Program-made: the position numbers and the translations under genes
Part shown: positions 39,398 to 49,520 of the stretch, piece by piece
How the letters are laid out: every line of letters begins with the position of its first letter
Numbering within the stretch: the first letter of the stretch is position 1
Notes under the pieces: model-generated
Databases searched by the model: none
Told to the model about the DNA's origin: nothing
What the model saw: only the letters and a program-made list of their open reading frames with translations
Source of the DNA: Minicystis rosea
GTDB taxonomy: Bacteria > Myxococcota_A > Polyangia > Polyangiales > Polyangiaceae
NCBI GenBank assembly: GCA_001931535.1
Contig: CP016211.1
Location: 12,508,377 to 12,572,376 of the forward strand
Reading direction: 5' to 3'
Length of the DNA: 64,000 nucleotides

Positions 39398-40231
39398 TCA
39401 GCAGAGGCAGCCGACGAACGTGCCCGAGAAGAGCGGGCGCTCCTTCACCTCGGCGCCGCACGCGGGGCACACGTCGCCGACGCGCAGCGTACGCGCCGGC
39501 GGGCGCACCACGGCTGGGGGCGAGGGGCTGCGCACCGCAGGTGGAGACGGCGGAGGCGGAGGCTTCACGGCGGGCGGAGGCGGCGACTTGTGGTTCGTCG
39601 TCATGGTCGTGAGCGGGAGGAACTCGACGATGCACACGCGACGGAGCCCCTGACGCGGGGAGAGGCTGCACTGCGGAGATCGCAGGATGTCTTGCTTCGT
39701 CTTCACCATGCCGAGCGGCGGAGAGCAGCTCAGGTGGACGATCTCGGAGGCATAGAGCGCGGGATCGAGCATGCCCTGATCGTCCGGCTGCACGAGCTTC
39801 GACCGGAACGCCTGGACGAGCAGATCCACGTCGCGGGCGCCGCCGTGATTGCGGGAGCCGTCGACGAGGAACAAGCCATCTCCGTAATAGGCCGCGCTCA
39901 ACCAGAAGCCTTGTCCCGTGGCGTGATAACCGCTGATGGCCCAGCGATATCCACGCACCGAGCGCATGTGCGCGGCGAGCTCCTGAGCGAGCCCGTATTG
40001 CGTCATGCCCGGTGGGAGCAGGCTGGCGAGCGCTCCGAGATGGAACATCAGGCAGTCCTGACAGGCCGCGTGGAAGCTCGTCACGGGCGGCCTTGCCGCG
40101 TCGATGCAGAGCGCCACGGGGGTCTCGTGACTGTAACAGCCGGTGAAGCAGGCGTGCGCCTCCGCGGCGGCGAGGAGCGATGCAGGCAGCGCCACGCTCG
40201 GAGGTATAGCCCCCGCGCTCGCGCCTCGCAT
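39398..40231 (-). CDS. Hypothetical protein with C-terminal zinc ribbon-like motif
   Basis: About 277 residues. The first 180 form a globular domain with paired cysteines (ACFTGCYS, ALCID, ACQDCLM), the middle is a Pro/Ser/Val-rich linker (PPPPAVKPPPPPSPPAV), and the C-terminus ends CPACGAEV...FVGCLC, a likely four-cysteine zinc site. GRYRWAISGYHATGQGF-like aromatic sequence in the centre is distinctive but unknown to me. The start is uncertain: ATG at 40231 is used; a GTG at 40255 would add eight residues. No signal peptide is obvious. Role unknown; zinc binding is inference. Confidence 0.62.
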   Translation of the reverse strand: MRGASAGAIPPSVALPASLLAAAEAHACFTGCYSHETPVALCIDAARPPVTSFHAACQDCLMFHLGALASLLPPGMTQYGLAQELAAHMRSVRGYRWAISGYHATGQGFWLSAAYYGDGLFLVDGSRNHGGARDVDLLVQAFRSKLVQPDDQGMLDPALYASEIVHLSCSPPLGMVKTKQDILRSPQCSLSPRQGLRRVCIVEFLPLTTMTTNHKSPPPPAVKPPPPPSPPAVRSPSPPAVVRPPARTLRVGDVCPACGAEVKERPLFSGTFVGCLC

Positions 40232-40883
40232 CCGGGCCGACACGCATCCTTTCACGTGGGATCAGGGCGGACGAGCAGGCCCGTGCCGGACGCACGATCG
40301 GGCGCCGTCGACCGATGGCAGCGAGGTCGAACCCCTTCACGATCATCACGCGACGCATCGCCCGTGGCGGTCGCGGAGGCACGTCCTCTTCCACGAAGGA
40401 TTCGGCGCCGCTCGAACAAGGCCGCTCGTCGAAAACGATTCACGACAGCGCGCCGGAGCTCGGGCGATCGCAGGTGTCGTGGAGCGATCATCGCCTGACG
40501 ATCACACGAGCTCTGCGACTCGGCACGACGGGGCGCGCACCGTGATCGCGAGTCGCGGTGACGATGCCGGCTCCGCATGAGCGACGTGTCCTTCATGCTC
40601 GTTCACGCCATGCCGTGGTGCTTCGCGCCTGGTGCATGGATGCCGCCGGCGCGGGCGCGACGCGGCGGGCCATGAGCGTGCGTCGCGACGGCGACAGCGC
40701 TGGACGCTCGTGCCTCGTGCGTGGAATATCGTCGAGAATACGAGCGGTTGGCGGTTCGGATGGGGCTCGCAACATCTGCGCCCAGGGAGCGCGTGTCCTG
40801 CTACGCTCGGCCGCGCCGCCGGGGGCGACGTCTGCGATCTCTCGGGGCGACAACGAGTGATGCTGAGCGAAAGGCAGGTCCAT
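40232..40883. other. 652-bp region without convincing gene
   Basis: Short frames occur on both strands (for example 40315-40545 plus strand, 76 codons, basic) but lack ribosome sites and family-like sequence. The purine stretch AAGGCAGG at 40871-40878 is the ribosome site of the next gene. No RNA was recognised. Confidence 0.4.
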
Positions 40884-41210
40884 ATGTTCATCGCGCGCTG
40901 GGAGTTCACGTGCCGCTTCGGCAAGGTGGATGACTGCGTATCCATCCTTCGCAAGTGGGAGATGGATGTCGGCAATCGCGTGGGCTGGAAGGCGACCTCG
41001 GTCCGCGTCCTCACGGGCTTTCTGGGAGGCAACGACTCGCACCTCGAGTTCGAGGCGCACGCGGAGAACCTCACCGACCTCGAAGGCGTCTTCAACGACA
41101 TCGATCGCAACCCGCATCACCGCGAATACATGCGTCAGCTCGAGCACGTGATCGTGTCGGGCACGAGCAAGTGGACCGTGCTTCGCGAGGTGAAGGTCAT
41201 TCCGGATTGA
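40884..41210 (+). CDS. Small protein, probable dimeric alpha/beta-barrel fold
   Basis: A 108-residue protein: MFIARWEFTCRFGKVDDCVSILRKW, then strands VRVLTGFLGGNDSHLEFEAHAENL and a helix DLEGVFNDIDRNPHHREYMRQL. The strand-helix-strand order, length and HLEFE core strand resemble the NIPSNAP/ABM-type ferredoxin-like proteins that dimerise into small barrels, some binding heme or acting as monooxygenases. No catalytic residue can be named. ATG at 40884 is preceded by AGGCAGG at good distance; an ATG at 40860 would add eight residues. Cytoplasmic. Confidence 0.68.
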   Translation: MFIARWEFTCRFGKVDDCVSILRKWEMDVGNRVGWKATSVRVLTGFLGGNDSHLEFEAHAENLTDLEGVFNDIDRNPHHREYMRQLEHVIVSGTSKWTVLREVKVIPD

Positions 41211-41518
41211 GGGGCTCGCCGGGCCTCGGTCCGGCGCTCGCGGCGCGCGCCGTCGATTCGGCCTCTCGATCGAGCGCGCCTCCGTCTCTGCTTCGCCGCG
41301 CGCTTCGCGCTCCCCGACAAGCCATCTCGCGTTCCGTCACGCATCGACGAAGATGTCGTGTCCGGGGCGCGATTTCGTGCGGGTTCTCCGTGTCCGTGCG
41401 AGTCGTGCGTGCCTGTCTTCTCGGCGCTTCCCGCCCCTGAGGATCGTCTGGGCACCGCTTTATGCTCCGCGGGTGACGGCGCCCCTCTGCGCCGCGCGGT
41501 GAAAGGAAGCACGACATC
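41211..41518. other. 308-bp intergenic region
   Basis: Between two same-strand genes. No gene-like frame, RNA or close promoter match was found; AAAGGAAG at 41502-41509 is the probable ribosome site of the SIMPL gene. Confidence 0.35.
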
Positions 41519-42265
41519 ATGTCACCTCGGAAGTACCTGAAGCGCCTCGCGCTCCTCGCCGGTCTCGCGCTGGGGCTGGCGGCGCCGTCCGGCGCGGCCG
41601 CGGACGATACGGCCGGCGATGCGGCGAGCGATGTGCAGCTCATCGTCGTGCACGGGAGCGGCGAGGTGCGGGTCCGCCCCGATTCACTCACCGTCGACGT
41701 CGGCGTCGAAGCACGGGCCCAGACGCTCGAGCAAGCGCGCGCCCAAGTGAACACCGCCATGCAGCGTGTGCTCGAGGCGGTGAAGGCGCTCGATCTCCCC
41801 GACCTCACCACCGAGACACGCATCCTCCAGGTGAGCCCGGTGTTCGCTGCGCCCTCGCGGGACCACCAAGCGCCGCGCATCGTCGGCTATGCCGCGACGA
41901 ACCACGTCTCCATCACCATCGTGCGCGTGCCCGTCGAAGAGCTCGGCAACCGCGGCTCGCTCATCCTCGACAAGGCCCTCGGCGCGGGCGCCAACAGCAT
42001 TGGTGGGATCGATTTCTTCCTCGCCGATCCTTCCTCGGCCGAGGACGAGGCGCTCGCCGCCGCCGTGCGCGACGCGAAGCGCGACGCCGAGACCATCGCG
42101 GGCGCGGCCGGCGTCACCCTCGGGCCCGTCCAGTCCATCGAGGAGGGAGGCGCGTCGCGCTTCGTGCCGCGCGCGTTGAAGATCGAGGCCATCGCCTCGA
42201 CGCCGATCGAGGTCGACGACATCGTGGTGCAGAACAACGTGACCGCGAAGTTCACCTTCCACTGA
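41519..42265 (+). CDS. SIMPL-domain (DUF541) exported protein
   Basis: A 248-residue protein with signal peptide (LALLAGLALGLAAPSGAAA before DDTAG) and the SIMPL/DUF541 domain: VVHGSGEVRVRPDSLTVDVGVEARA at the mature N-terminus, ARAQVNTAMQRVLEAVKAL helix, GYAATNHVSITI and the late AKRDAETIAGAAGVTLGPVQSI. Members are periplasmic or outer-membrane-associated, form large oligomers in some species and have been linked to oxidative-stress tolerance; the molecular activity is unknown. Complete length. ATG at 41519. Followed 50 bp later by another exported protein on the same strand. Confidence 0.88.
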   Translation: MSPRKYLKRLALLAGLALGLAAPSGAAADDTAGDAASDVQLIVVHGSGEVRVRPDSLTVDVGVEARAQTLEQARAQVNTAMQRVLEAVKALDLPDLTTETRILQVSPVFAAPSRDHQAPRIVGYAATNHVSITIVRVPVEELGNRGSLILDKALGAGANSIGGIDFFLADPSSAEDEALAAAVRDAKRDAETIAGAAGVTLGPVQSIEEGGASRFVPRALKIEAIASTPIEVDDIVVQNNVTAKFTFH

Positions 42266-42315
42266 CGGCACGAAGGGCTTCGCGTTCCGCGCGAATGGGC
42301 CTACCATCCGGGGCC

Positions 42316-43593
42316 ATGCGCTCGGCCCGCGGATTCGCAGCGATCGTGATTGCATGCGCCCTCACGATCACGGCGAGCGCGGCCCACGCCGACGAGCCGC
42401 TCGTGAAGGTGATCCCGCCCGGGAACGAGAAGATCGTGGGCGAAATCCTGGGCGGCGCGGCGCTTCCCGAGAAGTGTGCGCTCGATCGCGCGTCCATCGA
42501 GCGCACCAAGATCGTCGCGGAGTACGGGTGCGGCGCGCAGAAGGTCACGCTCGCGCTGCATCACCCCGACGATCCCGAGGCCGCGAAGGCGGTCGCGAAG
42601 ACGGCGCGGTTCGCGGTGGTGACGAAGGGCGCCGCGCCGCAGGCTTTGGTCGACGAGATCGCGCGGCGCCTCGGCACGCTCGACAAAACGTGGCGCTGGG
42701 TCTCCGCCGAGGCGCCCGGTCTCGGCGTGCCGCAGGATGGGCCCTCCGCGCCCACGACCGCGAGCGGATCGTTCACCGCCGAGCAATCGGAGGCCTTCAT
42801 GGTGGGCGTGAAGCTCTACCGCGAGGGCAAGATGCAAGAGGCCTTCGAGGCCTTCCGCGCATTGGCCCGCACCGCGCCGGAGAACGGTGTTCTCGGGATG
42901 GTCGTGGCCTCGCTCGCCAGCACGGCGCCCACCGCGGAGGTCGTCGATCGCTACACGGCCGAAGCCGATGCGCACCCCGACGACACGCTCGCGCAGTTCG
43001 TCGCCGGCGTCGCGGCCCACTATTGCGGTCATCGCCACGGCAAGACGCGCGCGGAGAAAGCGGCCTATTACGAGCGCACGATCAAGTACCTCGAGCGCAC
43101 GCGGCCCAAGTACGATTTCGAGCCGCGCGTGTACGTCTACTTGGGTGTGAGCCACTTCCGCCTCGGCCACCAGCGCGAGGCCGAGCAGCTCATCGAAGCC
43201 GCGATCCCCCTCGCGCAGAACGATCCCGATGTCTTCTATTGTCGCGGCGAGATCTTCCAGCGGACGAACCTGGCGCGCTCCATCACCGACATTCGCACTT
43301 ACTTGGACATGAGCGACGCGCTCGAGAAGCAGGGCGTCCAGCGCAACGAGGCCAAGCATCGGCGCGTGAAGGAAATGCTCGCGCACCTAGAGGCCGTGCA
43401 GCGCGGGGCCGCGCAGCCGGTGGATCTGTTCGATCCGCTCCCGCCCGCGCCGGCGAGCACGTCCATGCCGCCGCAGCCGCACCGCGCGTTCACGTCGCCG
43501 GGCACCTTCGGTGGCATCGCGCTCGCGGCCGGCCTCGGCTCCGCCCTCGCGTGGTTGCTGATGCAGCGCAAGAAGCGCGGCACGAGCGGCTAG
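42316..43593 (+). CDS. Exported TPR-like protein with C-terminal membrane anchor
   Basis: A 425-residue protein: signal peptide (GFAAIVIACALTITASAAHA before DEPLV), a small domain of about 100 residues (KIVGEILGGAALPEKCALD), helical TPR-like repeats from about residue 150 to 360 (FMVGVKLYREGKMQEAFEAF, YVYLGVSHFRLGHQREAEQL), a Pro-rich linker and a terminal transmembrane helix (GGIALAAGLGSALAWLLM) followed by RKKR. The predicted topology puts the repeats in the periplasm. The ATG at 42316 gives the signal peptide at once. It is 15 bp upstream of the membrane glycosyltransferase-like gene, probably cotranscribed. Confidence 0.72.
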   Translation: MRSARGFAAIVIACALTITASAAHADEPLVKVIPPGNEKIVGEILGGAALPEKCALDRASIERTKIVAEYGCGAQKVTLALHHPDDPEAAKAVAKTARFAVVTKGAAPQALVDEIARRLGTLDKTWRWVSAEAPGLGVPQDGPSAPTTASGSFTAEQSEAFMVGVKLYREGKMQEAFEAFRALARTAPENGVLGMVVASLASTAPTAEVVDRYTAEADAHPDDTLAQFVAGVAAHYCGHRHGKTRAEKAAYYERTIKYLERTRPKYDFEPRVYVYLGVSHFRLGHQREAEQLIEAAIPLAQNDPDVFYCRGEIFQRTNLARSITDIRTYLDMSDALEKQGVQRNEAKHRRVKEMLAHLEAVQRGAAQPVDLFDPLPPAPASTSMPPQPHRAFTSPGTFGGIALAAGLGSALAWLLMQRKKRGTSG

Positions 43594-43608
43594 CGGCGAC
43601 GCGTCGAC

Positions 43609-45240
43609 ATGTCGGCCGAGACGCTCTCCAACCTCCGCGCCCTCGTCGCGCTCGTCCTGCTCGCGCTCTCCATCCCGTGCACGCTCGCGGCCTATGCGCG
43701 CGCCGTGCGGCTCTTTCGCGGCGAGGCCGACGTGGCCTCGCGTCGCCTCCTCGTGGCCTCGCTCGGCGTCGCGGCGCTGGTCCGCTGGGTGATCGCGCCC
43801 AAGCAGATCGTCACGATGTACATCGGTTACCTGCTCACGCAGCAGGCCATCGAGCTGTCCGCGGCGTCGCACTACGGGATGGGATCGCTCGCGCTCTACC
43901 ACGCGCTCTTCGGCGTCCTCCCACAGGATCACAAGACCCTCCTCTGGATCAACGCCGTCGTCGGCGTGCTCGCGATTCCGCTGCTCGCCACGTTCGCCGC
44001 GCGCTACCTGCGCGCGCCGCGCATCGGCGCCGTCTTCGCGGCGCTCGTGGCCACGGTGCCGCTCTTCATCAAGAACGACGCCTCCGACGCGAACCACGTG
44101 CCCTGCCTCTTCTGGCTCTTCGGCGGGCTCGTGCTCTGGGAGGAGTTCCTCGACACGGGCGCGCGATCGGCGCTCCTCCGCGCGGCGCCGCTGCTCGCGC
44201 TCGCGGCCAGCGCGCGGCCCGAGATGCCGCTCCTCTTGCCGGTGCTGCTCGCCCTCTTCACCGTCGGCCTCGCGCCTCCGCGGGCGCGCTTCCGCGATCC
44301 GGTGCTCTACGCGGTCGCTGCCGTCGCCGCGCTCGTCGTGTTGCCGCACGCGCTGCACGTGCTCGGTGCGGCCTCCGCTCTCGAGGATCGCGACAGCCTC
44401 CCCGGCGCGAACGGAGGCCTCTCGCGCATGCTGCGCTCGGTGGTCGCCGAGGACACGATCCTCACGCCTTCGCTCTATCCCGCGGCGCTCGTGCTCCTCG
44501 CGATCGTCGGGCTCGGCGAATCGTTGGTGCTCAAACGATCGGAGCTCCGCGCCCGCGCCGCCCTCGTCCTCGCCGCGGTGATCGCCGTGGCCACGTACGG
44601 TCTCGATCTGTGCCGCGCCAACATGGCGCGCGTGCACGTGCCCGGGGCGCTTCTCGTGACGATGCTGGCCGCGGCCGGCGTCGCGGCGATCTGGGAGCGA
44701 TGGCCACGGCATTGGGCCCGCGCCCTCTTGGTGCTGGCCGTCGCCGGCAGCGCCGTCCCCACCGCGGTGAAACTGTGGGCCGCGACCAACGAGCAAGCCG
44801 AAGAAGACTTCCTCCGCGAGGCGCTCGCCCGCCTCCCGGCCGAGCCGTACACGCTGGTGCGGATGGATCGGGCCGATCGCAACCAGGCTTCACCAGGCTC
44901 CGACTTCACCCATCATCACTTCCCCGATTACCTGGTTCGACCGCCGATGGGCGCAGGGCGGGTATCGTCGATTCGTGATTGGATCGACGAGCCGGATTTC
45001 GAGCGCCCGTCGTTCTTTTATTGGGGAATGCGCTGTCATGCCGAGTTCCGCGAAGCGGGCCGGCCGCCGCCGCATGGTGATGCCGTCCAGCCCGCGTGCG
45101 CGCGGCTCCGCGAGCGCTTCGAGCTCATCCCGGTTCTCGAGAAGACGGTGCCGAACCGCGGCGACGTGTGGCTCGAATACTACGGGGACGCGCAGATGCT
45201 GCGCCTAGGTCTATACCGGATCAGGCGCCGAGGATCGTGA
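43609..45240 (+). CDS. Polytopic membrane protein, glycosyltransferase-39-like
   Basis: A 543-residue protein with about eleven hydrophobic segments through residue 390 and a C-terminal soluble domain of about 150 residues (YTLVRMDRADRNQ..., HHHFPDYLVRPP, ending with LYRIRRRGS). The layout of many helices with a loop carrying charged residues after the first helices (VIAPKQIVTMYIGY) and a large extracytoplasmic tail resembles GT-C glycosyltransferases that use lipid-linked sugars. However, the usual DxD or DE motif of the first loop is not evident, so catalytic activity is uncertain. It starts 15 bp after the preceding exported protein. Confidence 0.65.
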   Translation: MSAETLSNLRALVALVLLALSIPCTLAAYARAVRLFRGEADVASRRLLVASLGVAALVRWVIAPKQIVTMYIGYLLTQQAIELSAASHYGMGSLALYHALFGVLPQDHKTLLWINAVVGVLAIPLLATFAARYLRAPRIGAVFAALVATVPLFIKNDASDANHVPCLFWLFGGLVLWEEFLDTGARSALLRAAPLLALAASARPEMPLLLPVLLALFTVGLAPPRARFRDPVLYAVAAVAALVVLPHALHVLGAASALEDRDSLPGANGGLSRMLRSVVAEDTILTPSLYPAALVLLAIVGLGESLVLKRSELRARAALVLAAVIAVATYGLDLCRANMARVHVPGALLVTMLAAAGVAAIWERWPRHWARALLVLAVAGSAVPTAVKLWAATNEQAEEDFLREALARLPAEPYTLVRMDRADRNQASPGSDFTHHHFPDYLVRPPMGAGRVSSIRDWIDEPDFERPSFFYWGMRCHAEFREAGRPPPHGDAVQPACARLRERFELIPVLEKTVPNRGDVWLEYYGDAQMLRLGLYRIRRRGS

Positions 45241-45345
45241 CGCAGCGGACGCTTCGTCACCGCCCGGCGTAAGGATTGGTCTGACAGAAGGTCTGGCGAT
45301 GCGCTGTTCAATTTGCCTCGCTTCCTGGGCTAGCATCGCCCGACC

Positions 45346-48300
45346 ATGGGTGTTTCTCTCGCGAACGACACGATCTTCGCCCGCGACTACAAGGTCATTC
45401 GTCCTCTCAACGAGGGCGGCATGGGCGCCGTCTACGTCGTCGAGCAGCTCAGCACCGGCAGCCAGCGCGCGCTGAAGCTCATGCTCCCGCAGTTCGTGCA
45501 GGACCCGCGATCGCGCCAGCGCTTCGAGCAGGAGGCGCGCGTCGGCGCCCGCATCGAGAGCGAGCACGTCGTGCAGGTGCTCGCGGCCGGCGTCGACGAC
45601 GCCACCGGGTATCCGTACATCGTGATGGAGCTCTTGAAGGGCGAGGATCTCGCCACCGCGCTCCGCCGGCGCGGCGCGCTCTCGCCCGCGGAGGTCGCGC
45701 ACATCTTCGCGCAGCTCTGTCACGCGCTCGCGGCCGCGCATGCGTCCGGCGTGGTGCATCGCGATCTCAAGCCGGAGAACATCTTCCTCGCCGCGTCGCA
45801 CCGCGAGGGCGCCTCGTTCACCGTGAAGGTCCTCGACTTCGGCATCGCCAAGGTGGTGGCCGAGGCCAAGACCCACTCCACCGCGGCCATCGGCACTCCG
45901 TTGTGGATGGCGCCGGAGCAGACCTCGGCGCACTCGACCGTTGGACCGCAAACGGATGTGTGGGCGCTCGGCCTCATCGCGTTCCGCATGCTCACGGGGC
46001 GCATCTATTGGATCGCGGCCAACGACGAGCACGCCAACACGGCCTCGCTGATGCGCGAGATCCTCTTCGAGCCGGTGATCCCCGCGGCCGCGCGCGCCGC
46101 GCAGTTCGGCGCGGCCGCCTCGCTCCCGCCCGGCTTCGACGATTGGTTCGCGCGCTGCGTCCACCGCGAGATGAGTGCGCGCTTCCCCAACGCGGCCGAG
46201 GCGCGCGCCGCGCTCTCCTCGATCCTGAGCGGCTTCGCGCCCGCGCCTCTCGCGGGGGGAACGGCCTTTGGGGCCACCGCGCCGGTCGCTCATCTCGCGG
46301 CGCAGCCGCCGAGCCCCACGGTCATGGGCGCTCCGCTCGGCGTGTCCGCGACACCGCCGCAGGTGCCGGCCACGGCGCAACCCTCGTTGCAGGGGCAGCC
46401 TTCATTGCAGGCCCAACCCTCGTTGCAAGGGCGGCCGGTGCAGCCCTCGAATCCGCAGATGCCTTATGCCGCGGTCGGCCCGCAGATGCCTTACGGCGCG
46501 CCCGCGACCACGCCGCAGGGCGTGGCGGTGGCGAGCAAGCCCGCGGCCGCGAAGAAGAAGGGCGCGCCCGTCGCGCTCATCGGCGGCGGCGTCGCGCTCG
46601 CGCTGGTCGCGCTCGGCGCTTTGGGCATCTCCAAGATGCGAGCCGCGCGCGCCCGCAGCAGCTGCGAGCAGAACGCGGCCACCGCCACGGCCGCGAACGG
46701 CGCGGACATCGCCGATTCGTGCAAGCGCGCGTGCAACGATCGCGCGGGGGAGGCGTGCGTGCTCCACGGCGATCTCGTGCAGCGCCTCAAGCTCGGCGAC
46801 GATCGCGAAGCGATCGCGCGCGCCGATTACGACAAGGCCTGCGACGCCGGCGAGCTGCGCGGCTGCCGGCGCGGCGGCGCCCTCGCCGAGCGCAAGGACG
46901 TGGCCAAAGCCGCTTCGCTCTACACCAAAGCATGCGACAAGGGCGACTCGCCCGCGTGCAGCGCGCTCGGTGCTTTGCACGAGCTCGGCGCCGGGGTTCC
47001 GCGGGATCGCGTGCGCGCGGCGGCGCTCTACGACAAGGCCTGTCAGGCGGGAGATGCCTTGGGCTGCGCGTACAAGAGCTTCATGCTCGGCGCGGGCCGC
47101 GGCATCAAACAGGACGAAGCCAAAGCCGCCGAGCTGGCGCAGGGCGCGGGCGCGGGGCTCGGCGCGGCCTGCGAGCACGGCGAAGCGCGGGAGTGCGTGG
47201 CGCTCGCAGTGATCCTCGGCGCCGACAAGAAGGAAGAAGGCCGCGCCGTCCAGCTCGAACAACAGGCCTGCGACGCGGGCGAGCCCGCCGGCTGCGCCAA
47301 CCTCGGTGTGCGCACGGTCCTCGGCGCCGGCGTCTTCAAAGACGTGAAGCGCGGCGCCGAGCTGCTCAAAGAGGCCTGCGACGCGGGCGAGCCTTCCGCG
47401 TGCACGAGCGCCGGTGTCCTGTCCGCCAAAGCGGCGTTCACCATCCGTCGCGAGGTGCGCGGCGTCGCCGCCTTCAAGCTCGCTTGTGACGGCATCTACT
47501 CCGTCGGTTGCAGCGGCTGGGGGCTCACCATCCCGCCCCCGCCGAGCTCACCAAAGATCCGGCCGCCGCCGTCTCGTTCTCCACGCGTGCCTGTGACGGC
47601 GGCGAGCTCGTGGGCTGCGTCAACCTGGGCGCCTTCAACCAATATGCGGTGGGCCTCGAGCGCAATCGCGAGAAGGCCTCCGATCTCTTCAAGAAGGCTT
47701 GTGAGGGCGGCGACGCCGGCGGCTGCGGCGAGCTCGGCACCATGTTCGCCACCGGCCGCGGCGTCGCCTTCGACGGCCGCCGGGGGCTCGAGCTCCTCAA
47801 TCAAGCCTGCGAGTGGGGCGAGCGCGACGCGTGCGCGGTCATCGGCGATCTCAAGCAGAGCGGCATCGGCGCCCCCAAGAATTCGGCGGAAGGCACGGGC
47901 ATCTTCAAGACCTACTGCGAGACTCACAATCTCGCCATGGCGTGCAATGCCTACGCGAACTCCATCGCTCAGGGCCGCGGCGCCAAGAAGGATGTAGGGG
48001 CCGCGGTGGCGCTCCTCAAGCAGGTTTGCGACGGCAAGAAGGATCGCTTCTATCCGAGCGGCTGCGTCAGCCTCGGCAACATCCTCGAAGCCGGGCTCAT
48101 GGGCGGAAAGGATCTCGCGGGCGCCGCCAAGCTCTATCAAGGTGCTTGTGACGTCGGCACCATCTCGGGTTGCTCCAACCTGGCTCGCCTGCTCGAAGCC
48201 GGCCTCGGCGTCCCGAAGGACGTGGCCAAGGCCCGCGCATTGGTGGAGGAAGGGTGCAAGTCGAGCGATCCGGCGTCCTGTGATCAGCTCGCGTATTTTC

Positions 48301-48530
48301 ACACCATGGGCAAGGCTGGTCTCTCGCCCAATGGCAAGGAAGGTATCAAGTACTTCCAAATGGCCTGTGACGACGCCTCGTGGGGGAGCTGCTCCAACAT
48401 CGGTTACATCTATCTCCTCGGCCTCGCCGGCGTGCCCAAGGACCGGGCCAAGGCCGCGGAGTATCTCAAGCTCGCCTGCTCCCACGCCGAGGACGGTGCT
48501 TGTCAGAAGATGAAAGAGAACGCGATGTGA
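45346..48530 (+). CDS. Ser/Thr protein kinase with Sel1-like repeats, split by a one-base frameshift
   Basis: Frame one begins at ATG 45346: kinase domain (about 10-290) with NEGGMGAVY, Lys in ALKLML, VVHRDLKPENIF, LDFGIAK and APEQ, all catalytic residues intact; a Pro/Gln-rich linker with QPSLQG repeats; one membrane helix (VALIGGGVALALVALGALGI, about 410); then Sel1-type repeats (YDKACDAGELRGC). At codon 731 the frame degenerates and stops at 47997. Adding one C to the C5 run at 47536-47540 continues the Sel1 repeats as PPPAELTKDPAAAV...TRACDGGELVGCVNLGAF to TGA at 48530, about 1061 residues in all. A receptor kinase with extracytoplasmic repeat sensor is the likely whole product. Confidence 0.8.
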
Positions 48531-48611
48531 TCGCATGAGGGCCGCGCCCCCGCGATCCGGGCGGGCGCGTGGCCCTCGACAAGCGCGCCGTCCGCGCGCG
48601 ATCCTGCGGGC

Positions 48612-49406
48612 ATGCGATCGACGCGACGGACGGCGGTGGCGCTCGCGATGGCGGCGGCCCTCTGGGCCTCGTCGCCGCGTGCGGTGCACGCCAGCGGAGA
48701 CACCGCCATTGCCGGGGCGGTGCTGGTCGTCTTCGGCGTGGACGTCGGACTCACGAGCTATGATGTCTTCGTCGCCGCCAAGGGGCGATTGCCGACACGC
48801 GCCGGGGCCATCACGGAGATCGCGCTGGTCGCTCCGCAATCGGTGCTCGTCACGGGCGGTCTCACCGCGGTGGTGCTCGACAACAAAAGGAGCGAGCCGG
48901 CCCTCGCGCTCATCGTGATCCCTCCCATGTGGATCAACGCCATGACCACCCACGGCATCTGGGGTGCGGCCACCGATCGCGTGCGCCCCGAGCTCTTGCC
49001 GGCGCTCTCGTTGATGGTCGGCGCCAACGCGACGCTCACCACGTTTGCGCTCGGCCACGCCTTCTCTCAACGGCTCCTCTCTCGTCCGCTCGGCGTTGCG
49101 GCCATGGCGCTCACCGCGCCGCAGCTCGCCGTTGCGATCCCGGCGGCCATCAAGAGCGATCGCGACCGCAACGCTTGGATCGGCGCTGCGAGCTGGTCCG
49201 GCGCCCTCTTCGTGCACGGCCTCGTCTCCACCATCCTCGCTCCACCCGAGCCGGATCCGCCCATCGCGCCGCCTCCGCCCCCTCCGCCCGACGTGCCGGA
49301 GAAACCACCGCTCCTCGTGCCGGCGTCGATTCGCCTCGCGCCCACGATGATCGTCGGTGAGCGCGGGAGCGCGCCGGGCCTCGTGTTGACGGGCACGTTG
49401 TTTTGA
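48612..49406 (+). CDS. Exported or membrane protein of unknown function
   Basis: A 264-residue protein with a signal peptide (AVALAMAAALWASSPRAVHA before SGD) and four to five further hydrophobic segments (TAIAGAVLVVFGVDVGL, LALIVIPPMWINAM, PELLPALSLMVGAN, LGVAAMALTAPQLAVA), then a proline-rich stretch (PPIAPPPPPPPDVPEKPP) and a short C-terminal segment ending in LVLTGTLF. No family recognised. The terminal aromatic residue after a beta-like segment could suit an outer-membrane barrel, but the helical hydrophobic pattern favours an inner-membrane location. It lies between the kinase gene and the export operon on the same strand. Confidence 0.68.
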   Translation: MRSTRRTAVALAMAAALWASSPRAVHASGDTAIAGAVLVVFGVDVGLTSYDVFVAAKGRLPTRAGAITEIALVAPQSVLVTGGLTAVVLDNKRSEPALALIVIPPMWINAMTTHGIWGAATDRVRPELLPALSLMVGANATLTTFALGHAFSQRLLSRPLGVAAMALTAPQLAVAIPAAIKSDRDRNAWIGAASWSGALFVHGLVSTILAPPEPDPPIAPPPPPPPDVPEKPPLLVPASIRLAPTMIVGERGSAPGLVLTGTLF

Positions 49407-49520
49407 GCAGCGGCGGAGCCGTCTTCTTCGTGACGGCGCCGCGTCGGCTTTCTCGATCGACCATCGCGCGCCCTCTCGGGTTTGCTCGGCGCCTTCGTCG
49501 TTCTATTCTGCGTTCGCTTC

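Noticed and set aside
40315..40545. 76-codon plus-strand frame in a gene-poor gap
   Set aside because: No ribosome site, basic low-complexity composition and no recognisable family.
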